DNA of 64,000 nt from Cladobotryum mycophilum (lineage: Eukaryota; Ascomycota; Sordariomycetes; Hypocreales; Hypocreaceae), in NCBI GenBank assembly GCA_036429605.1, contig CM071589.1:5084001-5148000 (forward strand). The letters run 5' to 3'. Position 1 is the first letter of the stretch, and each line of letters starts with the position of its first letter. This document shows, piece by piece, positions 45,163 to 55,740 of the stretch. The notes beneath the pieces were generated by a model. It saw only the letters and a list, made by a program, of their open reading frames with translations, ran no database searches and was not told the DNA's origin. A program made the translations under genes and the position numbers.

Positions 45163-48100
45163 GATGGCGACGGGTCGACAGGTTGGTAGAAGAAGCAACG
45201 TAGACTCGACGTAAAGACGCAAGGGCGACGACAGCGTTGACGCAGGTTTGGTCGCCTGTCTACTCGCAATGAGTAATCGGAGGAGGAGGAGGAGGGAGGA
45301 AAAGGGAGGAAGACTCGAAGCTGTAACCTATGACCCAGCCAGTTCGATGTTGGGGGGAGAGACACAGGCGGGCGAGCGAGGAGAGGAAGAGAAGAGGAAG
45401 CGTTGGTTGCAAACGTGACGGCCACTTCGTTTCGAAGGAGAAGACGAAGCTTCAGGAGGCGCCGAGCAAATAGGAGCCGGTACGAAAACGCTGGAGCTCG
45501 GGCCGGCAGCCGAAGAAGACAGACTGACTGAGAGACTGAGAGACTGAGAAGAGAGAGGGATAAGAAGAAGAAAGTCAAAAGTGAGCACACAATGAAAGGG
45601 TAAAGTAGAAAAAAAGATTGGCCGCGCCCTGCCAGAATGCGCAACACAAACCCTTTTCAAAAAGTCAAGCTTATCGAGGGAGGTGAACAAGAAGACTGTC
45701 TGTCAGAAAAAAGAATGGGAATTGGGGGTTTTGGAAGAAGTACGGCCAGGTACAAGTGTAAGGGTACTGCGAGGTACTTCTCTCAATTAGGTTCCAGTTG
45801 GACCGAGTACCTATAATCCATCCATACCTGTACCTACCTGTAGGTACTACTAAATAAAGGAGCGCCAATGCAGCGGGAAAATTGGTTCCAGCGGTCGTTG
45901 GTTTATTTTTTCCCCTTCAACCCTTCTAGCAAAAACGTTGCCCCCAATGATAGGTTAGGTTAAGTAAGTAGGTAACCATAGGTGGGTAGGCGGGCATGTA
46001 CAGCGCTGGAAGTTGTTTCGTTCAGGTAGGTACTTCTAGGTTCCAAGTCACTTTCAATCTACAGGGCACTTCCAGGGCAACTTAGTATGTACGGGCTGTC
46101 TTTAGATATGGGCCATAGGTAGGTGCTACTAATAACGCAAGACTTGTCCACTGTTTTTTTCTTTCTTTTCTCATCTTTTCCAAGGTTCCAACGCAGCGCA
46201 GACCACACAACCACCAATGGACGATGCGTTGATTGGATTTTGATGGAGCACTACCCTCTGGGCTCAAGTTTGGCTTGGAGGGAGAGGGAGAGGAAGAGGG
46301 ACAGAGAAGAAGAAAAACAGCCCCCTTTCAGGAAGAGAAAAAAAAAGTGTTTTGATGGTGGTGGCGCGATGGGGTCAAAGTCCCACTCGACGGGGAACAA
46401 ACTCGATGCAGTATCCGGCAAATAGAGGAGGAGAGAGGGGAGGTCTGGCTTCGAATCATCCAGTCAATCAATCAATAGCAAAATTCTTGGTCTTGGTCTT
46501 GCTTGGGCTTGGACTGACTCCTGAGGCTCGCATGTCCAAGTGACTCCAGTCCCAGTCCAGGTCGCTGGAGACACGACCACCCTCATTCAACACGATTGCT
46601 GCCCGGGGCAAGATCCAGCATCCCACTGGATGGCTGCATTAGGGACCGGACCCATATTCATGTGTCCTCCTGTCATACACCGTAACTTGTCCGCCTACGC
46701 ATGACCCCTTGATTAACCACTACTGCCCAGATTGAGAGGGAAGAGGCTGAAGTCAAAGCCTTGCATGTCTAATACCCCGGGTTTCAACGAGAGACGATAG
46801 GCGAATGGGGGGGGGGGATCAGACAGTGTGTCACCTCCACTCCTTGATAATGGGTGGAAGAAACTACTATATACCATGTCATGCCATGACCATGACCATG
46901 CCGCTGCAAAGAAAGAAAGACAGACAGACAGCCGATTATTTTCGGGTAGGCACCTTTTTTTGCTGTTGGTAGCCAACAGGAGAGAAAATGTCCCAACACT
47001 ACCTAGCTTTAGCTTGATAGTTGCTTCTGTCAAACGGAACAAGGGACGAGCGAACAAGCATCACATGAGAAAACAAAAAACAAAAAACAAATAACAAAAG
47101 CACAAGAAACCGGAGTTATGTCTACACACACACACACACACACATACATACATACATACATACAACACACACACGCACTCACACACACCGCTGTCACAAA
47201 CTTCGCATTGGATACCTAGGATATCATATTCCCCGTTCAGGATAACACTACGAACTGCAAGGGTAAGCAGAAACCACACGACTCACCGAGACGTTACGGA
47301 GTCTGATGGAACTCTCCTCCTGCTTCCCACTGGTTGCAAACGCACTAACCAGGAGGGTTATGCATAAAGACTAAGTGGCTTTCACGGCTGAGTTCCACTT
47401 CTGATCAAAATGTTTCCCACGCGGAACCAAAATGTCGGTGCCATGGAGCCAAGTCGAGGTATGATTCGAAGTGGTATCCCTTCGGTCTCGCCACTTTCTC
47501 CTGACAGGAAGCTTGATTCGCCTTGCTTTCTTCTTCCACGATGGATCTCCCGCTTCCTTGCTGCGCACGTACACTTTCCCAATGTCTTGTAATGCTGTGA
47601 GAGGCTCTCTCCTGTCCGCAACCGGGGGCCACGAGAGCACTAAGCTCAAGTTCACCTTTCTCTCAAAAAACTTGCTTATCTCTCAGCTCTCTCGAGCAGT
47701 GACCCATGTAGCTGGATCTTTTCCCATATCCTTGACCCAGACAAAATACAACTTTACAGGTACAAGTTTATTCGGCAGGTCGGGATGGCCCGCTCTGCGA
47801 CGTTTCTCGGGACTCACCGTGTATGGTCACTCCGAATTCGCAGATGAAGTTTCCACCAAAAGAAACTCCAGCTTGCCAGCTCGAGCGGGATTCATCTCGC
47901 CTCGGGCTAGTCGAGACGGGATATGATTCAGTCTGGGCAGGTAGGGGGAAAGAGACAACAAGAAAGAAGAAAAGAGAGGAAGAAAGAAGGGAAGAGTGTG
48001 TGAGCGAGAAAGAGAGAGAGAGAGAGAGGCTCAGTTCTGAAAGAATTAGGGCAAAACTCGTTGGCCCCCCCTTCTTTGTGAAAAAACCTTGGGTCTCAGC

Positions 48101-49789
48101 CCGAGTGCCAAACCGTGAGAGGTGGAAAAGCACCGAAATTTTGGCACCTTTTTGTTTTTTCCTGATTTGTCTGTGAGCCAGAAATTTGGAAATTTAGCAC
48201 CTTTTTTTCCCTTGACTCTTGACAGAGTTAAGCGTCCGGGGATGTCGGGATCTTGACCAGGGGGTGGTCCCATGGGCATCTGAGCAGAAGAGCTCAGGCC
48301 AACATTGGTCAGACAACCACGTTTCCAGAACATCTTCAGAAGCCCCCTTTCGCCCTTTTAGTGCTGGACTTGTCGTCATTCTCACCAGATTCTCGGGTCG
48401 ATAATGTTGAGATTTTATCCAGTATATGGCAATATGGATAAGCCGAATCTTATTTCCGAACCGTCTCCTGTCTCTAAATTCTTTCGGCAAGGCCGCTTGC
48501 TAAATCGGCTGCCCACATGTCATCCTTGTGGTTTGTTGCCGCAGTTGGTGTCTTCAGCTTTGGTGCAAGGGTTGTGGAGAGAGAGAGAGAGAGAGGGAGA
48601 CAAAGAGAGAACAACCTATGCTTGGCTGGCAGGTCTGCATCGAGTGGTAGTTGACTGTGCCAATGGCGAGATATCATCCGGGTGGATGGATGCAATCGCC
48701 ATTGGCTGGGAGCATTTTTTGGCCACCAGATCCATAATTGGGACAAGATCGGCGTCTAGATTCAAGGCAGAAGGAAGTCGGGGGAGAAAACAAGGCACAC
48801 CGAAATCTGAGCCGCACAAAAGTTTTTATTGCATGACTTCATTTTCACTTTATATAGTAGACTACATACCTGGATATCCTACGCATACGAAGAATCAATA
48901 ACCGGACGAGCTTCTTCACGTACTAGAGTTGCCAACTGATTTTCCAGTTTGGGTCTCAGATTTCATAAGCGCACTCGGTCTCAGTAGCATACTTGGAAAT
49001 AAGCAGGGAGAGCCCTCGATGACATTTGAGTTGACTGAGACTTCTTTCAGCTCTCGCCTTGCTACGAACTTGGCAGTTGTGCTATGGTCTGAAGCCATGG
49101 GTTTAGTCACCTTGGATCCCATATTCATCTCGTACTTGTCCTTTGATTTTCTCTGGCGCATTGGCTGTACTTTAATCAATCGATTTCCATGCCCATGTAT
49201 CGCCTCATCGTCACAAGTCGTGAGAACGTCACTGTTGAGGATCCGTTACGATCTCCGCTTGCCAGCTCAGACAGTGCCAATAAGCCGTGGCCATCAGTAA
49301 GAAAGACAAAAAAGGAAAAAAGTAAAATTCAATGCATATCGATAAAAAGCAACGGTTGTACGTAAGGATTCTTAGCCTCAAAGCCTTTTTCTTTCTTTCT
49401 TCTGTCTTGTTGTAACCGAATTGAGTTCTGCCACCAATTGCAATGAGCAAGCACGTGCGGCTACGTCATGCATTCCCTTTCCCCCTTCCACAAATCGCTT
49501 TCGTGCATCACATACAAGTTTAGCCAGCCCTGTTTCCGGTGGTCACTGCATCACGCGCATTGCTACCTACCTATACGCAAGCTGATTACGCCAGCTCTTT
49601 TGAGTGTATGAGCAGTACAAGGCTTTTTTAACTCCCAAGATTTAGATCCAATAGTCGGCTTTGAATCTTCTCCCTTGCATCTTTCTACCTGTATCCTACA
49701 TCTTTGCGCAACTCAACTGCCCAACTGGCTATTACAATACAATTCAGTATATATCAAGTCTAACTTGGCATTCAAAGCACGTCGCAATC
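45163..49789. other. Long gene-free region upstream of pmp3
   Basis: About 4.6 kb without a supportable gene. The left edge is the leader of the zinc-finger gene. Features include TAGGTA/TACCTA motifs (45800-46040), a CA tract passing into TACA repeats (about 47125-47167), and GA tracts near 48015-48030 and 48580-48600. Open frames at 47371-48500 lack codon bias and splice logic. Part of this may be the pmp3 promoter or a non-coding transcript, which cannot be shown from sequence alone. Confidence 0.5.
47125..47167. repeat. Compound (CA)n/(TACA)n microsatellite
   Basis: A CA run continues directly into CATA/TACA units. Confidence 0.85.
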
Positions 49790-50202
49790 ATGGGTGTCGT
49801 ATCTGCCGTTTTCCTCGTCCTCATCACCATTATCTGTAAGTCAATCCAGCTTTTGCGCTTGGCAAAAGATAACTAACAATGCGCTTTCTAGTCCCCCTCT
49901 GGGAGTATGGGCCGTGGCAGGATGTGGGATGGGTAAGCACAATGTCCTCTACTGTGTTTATGTAGTCAACTGGACTGACTGACTGACTGACTTGTCTAGA
50001 TTTGTTCATCAACATATGCCTAACGCTCCTCGGGTACATTCCCGGTCACGTACATGCATTCTACTTGGAATATGTGTATTACGACCGCCGTGAGCAGGCG
50101 CACGAAGGACGCTTCGCCACGCGGCCGGCACCCGGCATCTACTCCCAGAATGTGCAGACCGGCGGCCAAGGCTACGGAACCATTGTCCAGCCTATCGCAT
50201 AA
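49790..50202 (+). CDS. pmp3: Plasma membrane proteolipid Pmp3 (UPF0057)
   Basis: Small hydrophobic membrane protein of the Pmp3/RCI2 family, linked in yeast and plants to membrane potential and to salt and cold tolerance. Exons are 49790-49835, 49892-49932 and 50000-50202, with introns of 56 and 67 nt. Two transmembrane helices are clear: VVSAVFLVLITII and, after PPLGVWAVAGCG, INICLTLLGYIPGHVHAFYL. The family signature PP.GV and the segment LGYIPGHVHAFY are present. The C-terminal tail (about 40 residues) is longer and more polar than in yeast Pmp3, as is common in filamentous fungi. Exon 2 is out of frame as written; one more C in the C5 run 49893-49897 gives the invariant PPLG and a 97-codon gene. 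The gene stands alone in about 8 kb of otherwise gene-free DNA. Confidence 0.9.
49893..49897. other. Frame break at C5 run in pmp3 exon 2
   Basis: As written, exon 2 reads FPLWEYG; with six C it reads FPPLGVWAVAGCGM, which is the family consensus. Exon 2 is only 41 nt, so an alternative splice does not rescue it. Confidence 0.85.
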
Positions 50203-51710
50203 GACGTTGTTGGTGACAAAGCAAAATCACTTTAGGGTGATTGGATCCCTTTTATCTTGTATAAAATGGGCGGCGTCTGGTTTCTGAATGGAGGAGATAA
50301 TCGGGTAAGGCTTGGGGGGGGTGGTGTGTGTTGGATCACTGGGTTTTGGTTGGCGGCGATGAGGTTATGGATGGAATCGGTTCCCGGTTAACAGGTACGG
50401 TAGTTAAATAATTGGTAGACAGGTTAAACGGTCTCTGTTCAGGTCAGCTCATCAACGTCGATGGCCAGATGCAAGGCGTCTATGGTACAGGTAGCTTGCT
50501 AGCCTCGTCTACCTGGGCGAGCGAGAGAGATGGAGAGATGTAAACAGCTGAATATGACCGCAATGGGAAACAAGCATGCACCGCGCGCGCCCTACCTCTA
50601 GCCGGGACTGACGAGTGAGACATCGAGTCGTGTCTTGGAACCAGACCGATCCATCTGTTTCCTTGACCGGCGGGCTGCTTGTGATGGGTTGGGCCGCATA
50701 CCCTTCCCCCCGATCGATGGCAGATTTGCAATGTATGTATGTCAGTCTGTACTACATGATATGCCTTGGCTCGGCGGCTATGCGTTGTAGCTTGGCTTGG
50801 CCATTTTTACCCGTACGGAGTACATGTAGGTGATTCGTATGCTACCTTTGTTTTTTTTTGTTTTTTTTTTGGTATTAAAACATGCGTACACAACAAAGAG
50901 GAGAGATGTTCAATATCAACAAAAAGAAAAAGGCGCAGTTGACCATTTGCCAAGGCTACAAGTCGTCTCATAGAAGCCTTGGGTAACTGCAAAGATGCAG
51001 CCAGAGAGTAGCTCCATACACACTCACACACACACACAGTAACACACACACAGTCACACTCTCAGTCACACACACGCATATACTACACACACATAGTATG
51101 TACTTTGTATTACGCGCGTAGTAGTTTTCTCAAAAGTTGCCCCGCTGCATCGTGTCTCAGTTGAAGCCGAGCTATTGAGGGTTGGTTTGGCCAATGACGT
51201 GGAGGTGTTGATCCAAACGGACCTTGTTGGCGAGAGTGAGCGAGTGAGTTAGTAAGTGAAGTGAGTGAGGGGACGATTCAATGCATTTCGTTTCAGCATC
51301 AATGCTGCTTGTGATGCATGGTTACTCGATGATTATGCATTATATTCAAGGAAACCATTACTTCATTATGTTCTTCCTCCTCTTCTTGATAGTACCAATC
51401 TTGTAAGTTGTAGGTAATCATCAGCCGCAGCTTTTGGGGGGGGAGTGCAAGGGCAATGTTTTTGATGCTCACCATATCTTTTTTTTGTTAGACGACCCCC
51501 GGTTTACAGTACTAGTGGATTATAGGGTAAGCATTGGCGGGATGCTATTGGTCGATAATCGGGGCTTTTCTTATTTAATTTGTTTGTGTGCATCTTGCAT
51601 TTTGTACACGTATCAACCCATCCATCCATCGAGAGGTACGTACCACAAAGTTATGTACCATACAGTGCAGTACACCCACTAAAGAGACCCCCAAAAGATG
51701 CCATTGCATT

Positions 51711-51729
51711 GAATTGAATTGAATTGAAT
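51711..51729. repeat. (GAATT)n tandem repeat
   Basis: Nearly four perfect copies of a 5-bp unit. Confidence 0.85.
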
Positions 51730-51829
51730 GAAAGAATGAGCCCCCCGGGGTTTCTTTTAAAGGTTCCCCGCTATCGAGATCAGCCAATTGGCGGGGCACA
51801 CGCAAGACGTCCACCAGGGATGAGACGCT

Positions 51830-51844
51830 GGGGGGGGGGGGGGG
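51830..51844. repeat. G15 homopolymer
   Basis: Fifteen consecutive G. Its length is unlikely to be exact given the homopolymer errors inferred elsewhere in the window. Confidence 0.85.
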
Positions 51845-53247
51845 TCTTTTCTTTTTTGGAGTAACTTTTCCCTCTTTTTTTCTTTTTCGCCTTCGCCATC
51901 TTTTTTCTTTTGGGCAAACTAAACTTGAAATTGAAAAGAGGCAGAAAGAACGGGGGGGCCCTGTTTCGGTTTTTCCTGTGGGCAGCCTTTGGGAGGCGGC
52001 CACGACACTCGTGCAGCAGCCCTCTCTGCTCTGCTCTGCATGGAGATGATGCTTTCTAAGCTCTGTCTCGTGTAATATCTTCTGGACTCTCTCTCTTTGT
52101 TTCTCTCTGACCCGCCGCCTCCGCTGCAGCACTTGCGCAGCCTTCGCCGCCCTGTTTCTTGTTCCATCGACACCACCACGACCAGCAGCACCTCTGCCGT
52201 CTGCTTTGCTTTCCTCTTCTCACTCTCCTGCACTCACTCTCACAGTCATCACATACTGTGTGCGTGTGTGTGTGTATGTGTGTGTTGTACGGAGAAACTA
52301 CTACTCAGATCGTATGTTTTTTCTTGTCTTGTCTTGTTCTGGTTTCTGTTTAGGGCCCCTTGTCTGTTTGCTTAACAAGCTTGTTGTTGTTGTTGTTGTG
52401 GTGTTTTCCACTCCCCCTACCCCCCTTACCCCCTCCCCTTCTTCTCCGCTTCGCTTCTGCCACTCCCGCGACACACCCACCCACTACTGCCACTGCCACT
52501 ACCATCCCCCATCATTCAAGCATCTAGACTCCAAAACCTCAAAGTCCCGTCGTCTCTTTGTTTACATACGAGTTGGTACATACATGCTGGACCTTGTCAT
52601 CACCCCCCGGGGCTCAATCTACCTAGTTTCAATTATTCCATATCCATCCAAGCCCTGCACCTCCGCGAGGCTCCACCAAAAAAAAAAAAAAAAGGTTCAA
52701 TCAATACCTCCTCGTCTCTCCTCCTCCTCCCTCGTCACTCTTCCAAAACAAGTCACTCCGTACACCCGACCGTCTGAGTCTGTTGTTGTCTGCGTCTGCG
52801 TCTGCGTCTGTCTCCTGCATCTCGTCTCATCTCGTCTCGCCTCGCCTCGCCCTGCCCTTCTCGTCTCTCTGCCTGGCTTCTGTTTCTGTTTTTGGGGCCC
52901 TGTCGTGCCACTAGCGAGAACTATACCACGTAACTCTGCTCCCACATCTCACCCTGACCAGGGATCTTACCAGACAACGACACGACTGTCTTTCATGCGA
53001 GCATGATCTGAGCGTACCGACGCTTGCATAGTGCCGCCCTTCCATCTGTCCACTCGCTGCTCCCGATGACTTGCTGAGAGCCACCCCCGGGGGACTGCCG
53101 CCGACATCCTATACGTCCCAATACGTCTGTACACGTTTCCAGCATACAGACATACCTTACATACATACACACAGCCAGCTAGGCAGACAGACATACATAC
53201 AGATATATCATATTTATAAACCGTCCTATACGCTTCCAGGATCCGCC

Positions 53248-54831
53248 ATGTCTCTGCCTCTACCTCTGCCCACCTCTGACCCTCCTCATCCACATCCACA
53301 TCCGCATCCACATCCACATCTACACCCACCACATCCACCTCCTTCGGATCCGCAGCCGCATCCGCCGCCTCGCCAGCCTAACCTGCCGTCCGCCACGTCT
53401 CCGTCCCGTCCTGGCACCGACGTTGCTCGTGGCAATTCCTTTCCCTTTTCTTTTACTCGCTCCATCCAACCCAATCCATCCTCCACCAGCATCGTACCAT
53501 CTGTTGCTGAGGGCAAGCCGATCCCCGTCGATGATTCAACCGTCGAATATCGCATCACTGCCCTACGAAAGCTAAATCATCATTACCCGAGCCGTCACCG
53601 CTACGCCAAGTCGACTGGCGCACAGAGCAGCACATACTCTGAGCCCGTCATCGTCCGAAGCTATTACGCTCCGTCCTTGCCGCCAAGTCGGCCCGCAACC
53701 TCGTCTCGTGGCCCCGGTGTCCACGGTGGGGCCGTATCCGTCGCCGGTTCACAGAGCAGTCGACCCGCCACCGCGGCATCTCGTGGGCTTCCGTTTACCA
53801 ATAAAGTCGTATCCGCTGGGAGTGGTATGCTAAGCACAATGGTGTTGGCCCGCGGAAAGAAGCCGGTCAATGGCCGTACAGAGGAAGAGGCTCACCTGCC
53901 TCCCATAGAGGCCTTTAGCTTCAAGAGCTTCATGGCTACCATTGAAGCTCAAGGCGGTGGTGGAGTCGTTGGTGACATCAATGCAGACCTGGACCGCATA
54001 GCCGAAATCTGTGCTAGATCTAGGTACTCCCTGAGTAATCAGTACGAGGTCCACTATGCTCCTCATGGATCTGGATCTTCCTTTTTAGCATCTACCTCGC
54101 AGCCAGCCGAGGCACATGGTCCCACACTGCAGGCGGTGACGTCGGATGACGAACGAAGTGTTGGCTCGAGCCAAAGAAGGAGACGCATGGCTCGACGCAA
54201 CAGCAGAGCCATGGGCACCCTAGAAACCATCATGTCATCCAGCAGATCATCCGACGAGGAAAACTCTGGCAAGAAGGTGGCAGCGGCGGAACTCGCCGAC
54301 GACGTACGCGGCCGGGCCACTAGAAGGGAATCGGGCCACTCGACTCCCAATCGTTCCTCAAGGGGCACACCAGAACGCCAATCCCCCCAGCCAGAGTCGC
54401 CACCATCACCCGTGGTCCGAAAGAAGTCTGCATCATCTTTGGCTCTCATCGATGCCGCAAGGCACAGCGCCCCTTCCCTGGATTCTTCAGCTCCACGTAC
54501 CTCGGCCACCAGTCTTGTCAGCGAACCTGCTTTGCCACAAGCTTCAACAAGTCAATTGGAAATCCGAACCGCTCAGCCGCAGGAAGATTACTATCCAATT
54601 GAATTGCCAAAGGGCCATTTATCAAAATATGGGGGCCTGTCTGTGGCCAAGGGGGCCATTACTCCTGTCGGGATCGACGCAAGCAACAGCATACTTTCCA
54701 TCATCAATGGCTGGATACCTTGGCGATCATCTACATCGGGTCAGCCTAAGCGTCTCGCCGAGGGAAGTCTCCGCGAGCTCCTCAAATCAACAGACCTCAA
54801 GGGGAAAGGTCTTGAGAGAATGGACCAATAA
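53248..54831 (+). CDS. Unrecognised Ser/Pro-rich protein
   Basis: Single exon of 527 residues from the ATG at 53248, which sits in a good context (GCCATGTCT). The frame is open further upstream to 53071, but that part looks like leader. The first 50 residues contain a His-Pro alternation coded by CATCCA repeats, followed by Pro-rich sequence. The middle holds the best-ordered segments, such as EYRITALRKLNHHYPSRHRY and EEAHLPPIEAFSFKSFMATI, with a possible helix DINADLDRIAEICARSRYSL. The rest is Ser/Arg-rich with many possible phosphorylation sites. A short C-terminal block, DASNSILSIINGWIPWRS, is again well composed. No known domain, signal peptide or membrane segment is seen. Codon use is fungal, so it is likely a real gene. 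It is convergent with ctk1. Confidence 0.7.
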   Translation: MSLPLPLPTSDPPHPHPHPHPHPHLHPPHPPPSDPQPHPPPRQPNLPSATSPSRPGTDVARGNSFPFSFTRSIQPNPSSTSIVPSVAEGKPIPVDDSTVEYRITALRKLNHHYPSRHRYAKSTGAQSSTYSEPVIVRSYYAPSLPPSRPATSSRGPGVHGGAVSVAGSQSSRPATAASRGLPFTNKVVSAGSGMLSTMVLARGKKPVNGRTEEEAHLPPIEAFSFKSFMATIEAQGGGGVVGDINADLDRIAEICARSRYSLSNQYEVHYAPHGSGSSFLASTSQPAEAHGPTLQAVTSDDERSVGSSQRRRRMARRNSRAMGTLETIMSSSRSSDEENSGKKVAAAELADDVRGRATRRESGHSTPNRSSRGTPERQSPQPESPPSPVVRKKSASSLALIDAARHSAPSLDSSAPRTSATSLVSEPALPQASTSQLEIRTAQPQEDYYPIELPKGHLSKYGGLSVAKGAITPVGIDASNSILSIINGWIPWRSSTSGQPKRLAEGSLRELLKSTDLKGKGLERMDQ

Positions 54832-55740
54832 ACCACATCTCAAAAGCTAATTGGTGTGTTACCCGCTGTGGTCCGCATAAACCCCCTTATCTACCCATTT
54901 ACAATGGTGTGGCATTTTCTGAGAAAAAACTTTTGATTTGTTTAATGACAGCCCAATTGGCATCGATAATGTACCATGTTACGACGGATGAGTATTTGTT
55001 GGTGTTTACGGCGTTTTACTCCTTTTTTTACTCTTCTTTTTCTTTCTTTTTTCTTCTGGTATGGGTGGATGACCCGTTGAGGCTATTGGAACTTGAAAAA
55101 ATTTGATGATACCTATATACCCACCCAAAAATTGTGGGATGATGTTTATGAACAGCCTGAATGGCCAGGGGCGGATGGATGACGAATGATGTTATGAGCA
55201 TGGACCAACAAAGTCTTTTATGAGCAAGACTGGTCTGGCAAACTCGAATGATTTTTGGTAAATGTATTAGTATTTTGTTCCAACCCCTTACGTACACGTT
55301 ATATGACTTGTCATTGCTCCGTTACAGATATCCGTGCCCTCTAAAAAAGACATTTCATGACAGTAATGAGATATTAGCTTCCCCATGGAAGACATTTCAT
55401 TCCACCTCAAACCACCCACCAACCCACCCACTTATCTACCCTCCTCCGTCCCATCCGGACATACAAATACACAAGCACAACACACACAAAGAGTATTTCA
55501 TCCCGCCATGCAAATGCCGTTAAAAAATAAATAAAGGAAGAAGCCTCCCCCCTTCCCTTCCAACGTCCACAAAAAAACGCCAGAGTTAGTATAAAAATGT
55601 CCCTTTCAACACCCATCTTTGCCCTCGCGCCGAGTTCAAAAACAAAGTTACTTTTGTTTCAACAAGAAAAGCCAACTAGTTTCATGTTTCGCTTTTTTTT
55701 TGGTGGTCGTATCTTTTTGAACGTTTCGTTGTCTTTGGTT
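54832..55740. other. Intergenic region between convergent genes
   Basis: About 900 bp between two stop codons, with AT-rich stretches and CCCACC-type repeats near 55408-55440. I see no coding signal. Confidence 0.55.

Larger units (their letters stand above)
50203..53247. other. Long gene-free region with pyrimidine-rich leader
   Basis: About 3 kb. It includes CA-rich DNA near 51020-51090, a GAATT tandem (about 51711-51729), a G15 run (51830-51844), a TGT tract near 52258-52285, a GTT tract near 52380-52400, an A-run at about 52679-52693 and a CTGCGT tract (about 52790-52811). From about 52080 the plus strand is CT-rich, as in long fungal 5' leaders, and may belong to the next gene. No protein gene is supported. 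Confidence 0.5.

Noticed and set aside
47371..48500. Overlapping medium-length open frames
   Set aside because: Frames on both strands are equally long, lack codon bias and have no linked splice sites or recognisable motifs.
52206..53006. 266-residue open frame on the plus strand
   Set aside because: Cys/Val/Pro/Ser-rich from CT and GT tracts, no fungal codon pattern; read as leader sequence of the gene at 53248.
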